This document shows, one piece after another, positions 41,201-50,200 of a DNA stretch of 64,000 bases. Below the pieces are notes generated by a model, which saw only the letters and a program-made list of their open reading frames with translations, was not told where the DNA came from and searched no databases. Source of the stretch: Chrysoperla carnea (Eukaryota > Arthropoda > Insecta > Neuroptera > Chrysopidae); the NCBI RefSeq assembly GCF_905475395.1, contig NC_058338.1, positions 75,527,435 through 75,591,434 on the forward strand. Direction: 5' to 3'. How positions within the stretch are numbered: the stretch's first letter is position 1; each line of letters begins with the position of its first letter. A program made the position numbers and the translations under genes.

Positions 41201-44200
41201 GGCAAAATACAATCTTAGTTGACAGATTTAACTCACTTCCTCAGTTTCCTTGATCTCTAAGATCGTCTTGACAGACATCATATGACAGAAACTTAGTTTT
41301 ATATTCTCGGTGAACAAAAAGAGTCGATATACACTCAATTTATACAGAGAAATATTCTTGTTGTTGTTAATAATATAATAATATAAAACATGTATTCAAA
41401 TGTTCAATATTTTATACACCATCAAAACTGCGTTTTTCAAAGTATTAAAAACATAACATTGAAAACTTTTTATCCGTCTGATCGAATTAAGAACAGATGT
41501 TACTTACCACCTATCATCTAAAGACAACTAACGCTTTGAAAGACACAATTAAGACAGCTAAGTGAAGCCTGATCCCAACCGAGAATCAATTAAAAATGTA
41601 CTAAAATTTCGGTAGTAAAATAAGCTACTGCTTATCCAACTGAGACAAGTATGACTCGGCTGGATATGCAGTAGACAAGTTGAATGATCCGAGACAAGTT
41701 GAATGGAATAATTCCATTCCTAATCGAAAGGTTTACTTTTGAAAATAAAGTGCTAATCTTTTGGGAAATATACATTTTAAAAACTAAAAGATGGCTCCTC
41801 AACAAGCTCACTATAATAATTAGGCTAGTATCATTATAATACTACCGAATTTAATGCTGCGGTTACGACATGCACTATTTTGTTTCTTCCAGTAATTTTG
41901 TCACAGAAAAAATTAAACAGTATTTTGAACAATAAGCTTAAATTATTTCTATAACATTTATTTATGTATCTCTATTCAGATTGCATTGAAATCATATTTA
42001 ATAAAATGTTACTGAAGTTTCTTTGGTATCTGCATTTACACACCATTTGAAAATTACCTTTTCATTGAAACAGAAAAAAAACTTATCGACGACACTAAAC
42101 AATATTTTTATGTTTTTATATTCTATATATGAAATATATCAGAGTATATTAATTTTAGTACCATGTTTGTAACGCTTAGAAATAATGATACAAAAAAAGA
42201 AAATTTTGGTACAGGTGTTTATAAAATAGCCTAATTGGTCTATTTTCGTTTGTTCAGGACTTTAAAATATCACTTCGAATTTGTAAACGAGCAGTAAAAG
42301 CCAATTGGGCCATAGATCTAGTCTCTGGAATATCGACTGAAATCAAAAAATATATAAAAAGGGGTGATATATCTTAAGGCACATAAACAAAAAATACAGT
42401 ATCAGTAGACAACAAACTAAACAGTAAACAAATTATAAGTGTAAAAAAATTGATACTCAAAAAATGTTCATGAAAAATTTACCTTGCTTGTTTTATCCTT
42501 TATGATTTCTCTACTTTACTAATAAATCGACGTAACTCCGTAAGAAAATAGATTTGATGAAATTTTTAAAACTTTACGTGCTTAAGGTAATACGCGCACC
42601 ATAGCAATTTTAGACTTAGGGTTGAAATTATTTGTACCTTATTTTCAACTTTGATGATGAATTTTATTATATCCTCATAAACGATGACGCAAAATACGAA
42701 TAAAATTTTTCGATATCTGCCTTGGTTTTTCGAAATATCGAAATTTAAATACTTAAACAAAATTTACAATTTTTAATATTTTGAAAATTACTCGGATATC
42801 GAAAAATTGTATTCTTACTTTTCGTCTTATATTGTTCAGTTATAACATACTTCACCATCAAAATTGAAACTATATATTTTTTTCAATTTGTGTCCCCACT
42901 ACCGTGCTCATACCTACATCCTTAATTAGTCGAGCACAACGAGTTTTTTTGTTTCAATAATTTATTAAAGTTTTAATTTTAATTTAATTAGTTTTTTTTT
43001 TAATTTCCACCGACTAGTTTTGGAGAAATATATGATAACATATCATCCATCTACCATTTGCCAATAAAACCAAAGTTAAATATGCTTACTTTTAAAGTCA
43101 TTTATTTATTTAAATAATCGGGAAACCCTCCCTAAAATTAGCATAATTAATTTAAACTTAGTTCAACTTATTATAAAAAAAAATCAAGCCTGTTATCCAA
43201 TATTACCCTGGCGCTTGTACATCCTTAAAACTAAAGATTATTAAGTATATGCATTATTATTATAATTATTATTAAATAGATAATAACAAAAATTTTTAAA
43301 CTAAAATTTAGCTGTAAGCAACCCTTAGTTTTGATTGTAGGTATTGTTTTGGGGTATTACAAAATAAATTTACTTAACGTATAAAACTTTTTTTTGTTTT
43401 GTCTAAATTATAAAATGTAATAATGACTTATTAAGGAATAACGGCGATAAATACCCAAACTCTTGTGCTGAAAAATGTAATAAATTTAAAATGACGCCAT
43501 ATGCATGCATTTACTGTTTATGCTGACCAAATATATAAGTCACATATGATACGAAGAATAAACGTACCTACAGAATGTACTGGCACATTTTAAAATAGTA
43601 TCCAATTTTTGTTAAATTACTCCACGACGAAGAATCGAGTAACAGCATTGATTCAAACGAACTCCGTTGAACTGAAGTTTATATTCAGAGCCCAGAAAAT
43701 TTAAATTTTAACTTTGGATTTAATTAGAACAACATTTCTCTAAATTTCACATCTCGAGTAAATTCGCCGCTCTTTCAAAAGACACATATTCATTTAGACC
43801 AGTGTTTCTCAAAGTCGGCGATAACACCCTTGTGGGCGCTAGAAGCTTACAGGGGAGGGGGGCAGTAAGGCTTATTTTATAGAATAAATGTAATAGACTA
43901 AGACTGATATAACACGCTTTGGCGCCGCTGAAAAATAACTGATTCTCTAAGTGGGCGGTAGACGAAATAAGTTTGAGAGCCTCAGATTAAGATGAATTGA
44001 ATGAAGTGTCCCCTAAAGATTTTCTAACTATTATCAAGAATAGTATAAGGCTCCACGAAAACCTAACTGGTGAGATACGTCAAACCTAACTCATCACAGT
44101 ACAAAATACTGTTTAAAGACTTATTCCTGAATGCAAATCTTAGCCAAGTACTTCGTTTCAAAATCCATCTCGGTCTCAAACTGTTATATAGAGGTAAAAT

Positions 44201-47200
44201 CGATTTTCGCATGGAAAATATTGACAGATCTCATTTAAAAAATGCTCCTGAACGTAAAAGTGCAGGTTGCCGATGGGAACCCGGTAGAATACTGTTTAAA
44301 CTAATTTTTTTTAAACAAAAAAATAATATTGAGCAAATCGCTTCGAAACAATTTTTATCATATAATTGGGGTCAAAATGAACAAAAAATGTTCTTAGACA
44401 TTTTTTTGGAAACCCTCCAGTTTTCAAGTAAAAAATTCGTAAAATTTGAAAAAACGTGATTTTTACGATTTTCATCTCTCAAAAAGTATATGAAAAAGTC
44501 AGATCTTTAGTATGTATACAATTTTTATTTGCAGTGTAAAGGTTACTCAACAACGTTAAGTGCTTGATTGTTAGTTGTTAAGAGAGCGTGCGAAAAACCA
44601 CAAAAAATAACGATTTGTTGTTCTATACATTTTAAAAAGATGGAATTTTCACCAATCGACTGCATTATAATTTACAGAATTACAAGCATAGGAAACTGGA
44701 ATTGGATCACCCTTTATAAGTCTTTTTTCAGCCTTTTGTATATGATTATCGGAGTAACAAATGATTATTAGTGGGGTTTTTGATTCTTAAACACCTTATA
44801 GAAATATCAAAATGCCAAGCATGTAGTTTGTGTAAGGTTTTTATGTACCTATATGTGGATGTGGATGTGTGGTAACAAGCAATTTTATAAATGATTGCAA
44901 TTAATTTTCAGAGTAACCACATACGAACAATAATTAAAGCACGAGGTATTAGTTATCCTAATGTGACAGCAAAAACATTCGCTGTATTCCGTGTGAACAA
45001 TAAACATCATTTAATATCGTTGGTATCAAAAATAATACCATCACCAGATTGGATTGTGGGCGTATCAAGTTTAGAATTATGTTTGGCAAATTGCAGTTGG
45101 GCTGAGAAAAAAGAATTGAGCTTATATCCATGGGATGCTGGTACGGAGGATGGTATATCATATAAGGTATTTACAATTACTCATATTCATGTCTTTATAA
45201 TTTTTACAACCTTTTATTTGGTAACACCTGTCCGTTGTTTGTAATCAAATCTTGGAAGTTAAATTTGATCCACTTGACCTGGTTTCCGATTGATCTGAAA
45301 TATAGTCCTGTAAACGCAGCTTTTTATGAAACTCATTCCACTGACTCCCCACTGATTAGTCAGCTCAGTTCAAGCTGTTTCGATATTTGCTGAAATTTAT
45401 AGATTTTTGATTTTGAGACTGTTGATATTCGTCGTTTTTTGTGTAAAGCAAACCACGCATTCAAATTATTGAAAACGAAAATGTGAGTATCAAATGTGAG
45501 GCTCGCTTCAAAACAGACTCAACGCTTGAATGTACAGGCTGATTCAGTTGAAGATTATTTCCGGATCACAAACGCAATGTACAATCGGTTTACAAACATT
45601 TTTTCTACAAAACAAACGTGTTTGCATTAACACGTTTGTCATTCCATACACCATATAATTGATTTACACATCCGTTTTTGAATATTTCATTCAGCCCGCA
45701 ATACTACAAGAGGCGTTAGAACGTTTTTCGGCGTATGAGCTAAAAACATAGGCGCCCCATGCAGTCGGGTCCACGCATTAATCCAGCCTTGCCTATTCAC
45801 TTTGAGATCTCCGTTTGGTTCTTATTTATATTAAATTGTCCATTTTAAATATTATTTAAGTTTAAAAAAAATTTGTTTCTAGTCAAATCCAATACCAACA
45901 TATCCACGTGATATAATTCGTAGAATCTCCACAAGTTTTCCAGCCAATCCAGATTCACCATTTTTCGATGATCAAGGTGGTAAAATGCAACCATTAGGCA
46001 GATTATACTTAACACGACAACGATTGTATGAAAAAACATGTGATACAGACGTAGGCGAACCAGGTAACTAATAATGTTATCCCTTTTCTAGTTGACTATA
46101 TTTTTAGTACCACTACTTTTCAAATATCTTGTCTCCATTAGCTCATATAACATGTTAGAACATATCAGTATATTTTATACAACTATTTAGCTGCCAAATT
46201 AGCAAAAATTCTATGAAATCGAAGAAATACGGACAATCAATTTATTTATTATAAAAAATTATTAAAAAATTTAAATTTTGTTAATTTTTTTGTATCAAAT
46301 AATTTAATTTTACATAATTCATAATTATGAAAATTAAAAATTCAAGATCCTATTTTGTCCCTAAATTATTTTACTGTTTTCTTTCATGCATTCTTTTTAT
46401 AATTTATGCAAAAATTATAAAGTTGTTATTTTTTCGGCTACCGTTAGGAAAGGGTTACAATTATTTTAAATCTCGAATTCCCGAAGGAAGAAGTGGCAAG
46501 GAAAATCAACCTTTAGAAAATAATAAATTGCACCGATTTTAGATGGAGACGAGGACTCACTTAATACAGGACCGTGTAAAGTGGGACCCTGGAAGGATAT
46601 ATCATCATGTTCTGTATCATGCGGCCGCGGAACAAAACAACAACGGCGCTTTTATGTTAATGAAATATCATCCAGAATACGTAATTGCAAACGTGTACTA
46701 TTCAAGGAAGTGAAATGTATACGTCCATGTAATACTGGTATTACAGAAGTCAGTAACGATCCATACTGTCAATTAACTGAGTGGTCTGAATGGTCTTCAT
46801 GTAGTGCAACATGTGGAGAAGGTACACGAACTAGAGATCGAACTTACGTTCATAGAAACGGGCAAAAACTTTGCACTAAAGGTAAATATAATAGGATACT
46901 TTCGGTAGTGAAAAAAAAGTAATGAAATTTGATAAAAATTAAAATTTATGTAGGAATATACTTAAATATTCCGATTTTGAGTCAAAAGCACATTATTATT
47001 TTATTATATTAAAATTAAAAGCTGTAATTTTAAATCTGTATATCACTTGACCTAAAACATCAGCCGCCATGATGTTACACTACTAATTTGTTGATGGCTT
47101 ATTACGTTACCATCGATTTGTTACGTTACCATCAACTTTATTTATACGGATAGATAATAATTACATACACGACTGTTGTTTTTACCAATATTACATCACC

Positions 47201-50200
47201 AAAATGGTTAACAGCGTTTTGCGAGAATAAAAAATGTTAAAAATTTTATTTTATTTGATGCCAAGAAAGCGTGTGTATTTTGCCGAAATATATTTTTCTG
47301 TGGCTTTTTATTCAGAAAATCAACATTTTGAAGTACTTTGTCAAACATAGTAAAATACCCTATTGTGTGTTACCAATATTTTGATTTAAATTGCTAATTT
47401 AAATGCAATTTCTAGGAAAATACTTTTTACCAGTCCTTCAAGACAATGAACAATGCACTGGTGAAAAAGGTGAATGTGATGAAAATGAAAATGTAGAAGT
47501 CTATGAAAAAGAAGGTTGTGAAATGTCACTGTGGACAAATTGGACACCGTGTTCAAAGTCATGTGGCAAAGGGATCAAAACACGAAGACGAACAAAATTC
47601 GAAAGATTTGATAGTTATCCGCATAGGCGATCTCCACATCGTAGGCATACACGGCATCGCAGACAAGACGATGGAGATGATGAAAATGGCAGCGATTACG
47701 ATGAAGCAGATGCTTGTGATGGCGTCAAAACTTATGAGCAAGTTGAATGTATTGCAACTTCACCATCATGTGATGTCGATGCCGAACAATCAAGAGGTAA
47801 ATATTTAATAATTTCAAGTCCATTTATCGTTGTAAATGAAGCTTGACTCATATTTATAGAAATATGTGAGCAACAAAGGGATAGTGGCGACTGTGGTGGG
47901 GGTGATTTCAGAACTTATGAAAAATGGTACTTTGATTCCCTACTAGCACAATGTCAAGTATTTAACTACACTGGTTGCGGTGGGAATCGAAATAATTTTG
48001 ATTCAAGAGACGAGTGCGAATCAATATGTTCCACTTATGAATGTAAGCCCTTGGTCAAATTTCTTCTACCACTGCTCTTTATGTACATCATTCAACGTAA
48101 ATAATTAGACTCCATTAGCGAAACAAATTCGAAATGTTTCTATACTTAGCAATAGTTCTGAATTTTAATATTTGGTATAATTCTTTAAATTGATTGAATT
48201 AAGAGGGTTTATTAATGAAAATGGCACTCCATAACTTTAACGTCGTATTTTAAAGATGAGTAAAACCATTATTAACTTCTATTAATATCTTCGCGTGAAG
48301 ATATCACTGACATAAAATTGCTGCCTTAAATGAGCTTCAAACAAGAGTTTTTTGAAAAAGTACATTTTCCTTTTAAATTCTTATTCTACCTTTAACTTAG
48401 AATTAAAGAGGTGGGCTCCAAGAACCAAAACTTCAATTGACTGAATTTGCTAATTTGCAAAATAAAAATCACTGCTAAAACTAGAACACGCTGTACAAAT
48501 TTCAGCTTGTTATTTCGCTTTTCAGTTACCATATTGACGAACGGGCAGACATATATACTTACTGACAAACGAAATTTGGTCCAATAAAGTGATTCTTTGA
48601 GCACCTATACCAAAGTTTTGATGGTACCAACAAAATTTTTAAGGTACTGCAGGAATATTACATATATCAAGGAAATAAAAACGAAGCGTCTGGTGTTCAT
48701 TTTGTTGCAAAAAACTAAAAAATTTTACTTTATACTTGTAGAGTAACATGATTATTCGAATTTTTTCAAAAAACTCAACATCAAACACTTTGTTTTTAAC
48801 GAGCTGACATTAACTTTAAATCTCGTTCCAGATCGGGTAATCATGTTTCGCAAAACATTAACAATACGTTAACTACGCATCCATATCCCCTCTTAAATCG
48901 GCGTTGAATGATGTCCACCTGTTTTTCACAACATTCCTTAAAATATATATCAATGTTTTTTCTTTCCTGCTGCTTTCTAAATTTTGGACATAAAAAGATA
49001 AGCTAAAGTTAAATCGTACAGCACATAAAAAGCAACTGGGAGTTTCACTTTCTAGTGTGTTAACATATAACATGCAAATGCAGGATGAGGGTATGCATAA
49101 CAAAAAATGTCGTAATAAATTATTATCCAATAATATTATTTCTCAATGTGAGTTTGCATGGTTCGTATTTTTTATTTTTTGTTTCTTGGATTTGGCAAAA
49201 TGTATATGTATAGTGTCTCAAAATTTCAACCGCATTACAAGAGAAGGATAATATACAAGTATAAAATTCTTAGAAGTATCATTTTTTGAATCCAATGTAC
49301 AATTAACGAGAAAAGGCTTCGATAATTAATTATCAACGCCGGATTTCTGCCTAGGCCTACAAGGCGCCAGCATAAGGGCCCCGGTGGCGGATGATCCTGG
49401 GAATATTATAAAATAACGTAACTATAGTAACATAGACTACATTATTCTTTTTAAAATTTATTTTAAAGTAATTAAAAATTATATAATTTATTTTTAATTC
49501 GCTAAATTTTCAAAATGGCAAACGCCAAGTGACTATAGTCCGGGTCAGATATTATCGTTTTATTTTTGATAATTTTTTGATTATTACCTATTTTTCAAAT
49601 TGAATTTGTTTTTTATAAAAAGCATATTGTAAAAAACAAGATTTACTAGAATTTTATCTTCTAGCATTTATTCTCTTATTTTAATATTTATAGAGACATT
49701 TAAGTTTAAAGTTCCGAAAGTATTGTATTTTTAGCCCATGAACGTAAATAATTCCGTAAATGTCAAAATTGCTTAGATAAATTGTAGTAAATTTTAGTTT
49801 CTACAACTTTGCTTATTATAAAAATATAATTATTGAAATCCTATCTCGTTAATGGTTATAACACATCGGATCCAAAAACTCCAAAGAGACTTTCTTAGAA
49901 GCGTTACTACCTGTAACGCTGCTTTTCTAAAGCGATAGTTTTGAGACACACTGTATTAAGTATCCACAGTAAATCTGGCGTAAAAGATGTTATTATTTAC
50001 TTTGTTTTAAATGCTAAATAAAACTCCCAAGTAGAATCCCAATCAACAAGCGAAGAACGAGATCCATTTGTTTTCATTTGTTCTTTATAGACCTAAAAAC
50101 CATCTTGCCAAATAAACCCATCATATTTTATTTTCAGTTAATAAGTACTATTGTTTGCCTTAAAAAGTTTTTATCCCAAAAAGATATAATATTTTTAAAT

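Larger units (their letters stand above)
28929..44911 (+). other. Spondin intron, 16 kb
   Basis: It begins gtacgt and ends aattttcag. It contains ISR-A copies at 29160, 30235, 33067, 33900, 35154 and 42113, foldback and ISR-C elements at 29319-30230, the 69-bp duplication, the hAT remnant at 37052 and the small MITE at 43800. 30773-32814, 37793-42112 and 42331-43799 are unique AT-rich DNA with no recognised feature. Confidence 0.85.

Noticed and set aside
44070..44459. 129-codon + strand open frame before spondin exon c
   Set aside because: It has no recognisable domain, its codon use is like the flanking intron, and it sits within a spondin intron.
46327..46542. Open frame running up to spondin exon e
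   Set aside because: It ends exactly at the acceptor, gives no TSP1-like sequence and belongs to the 479-base intron.
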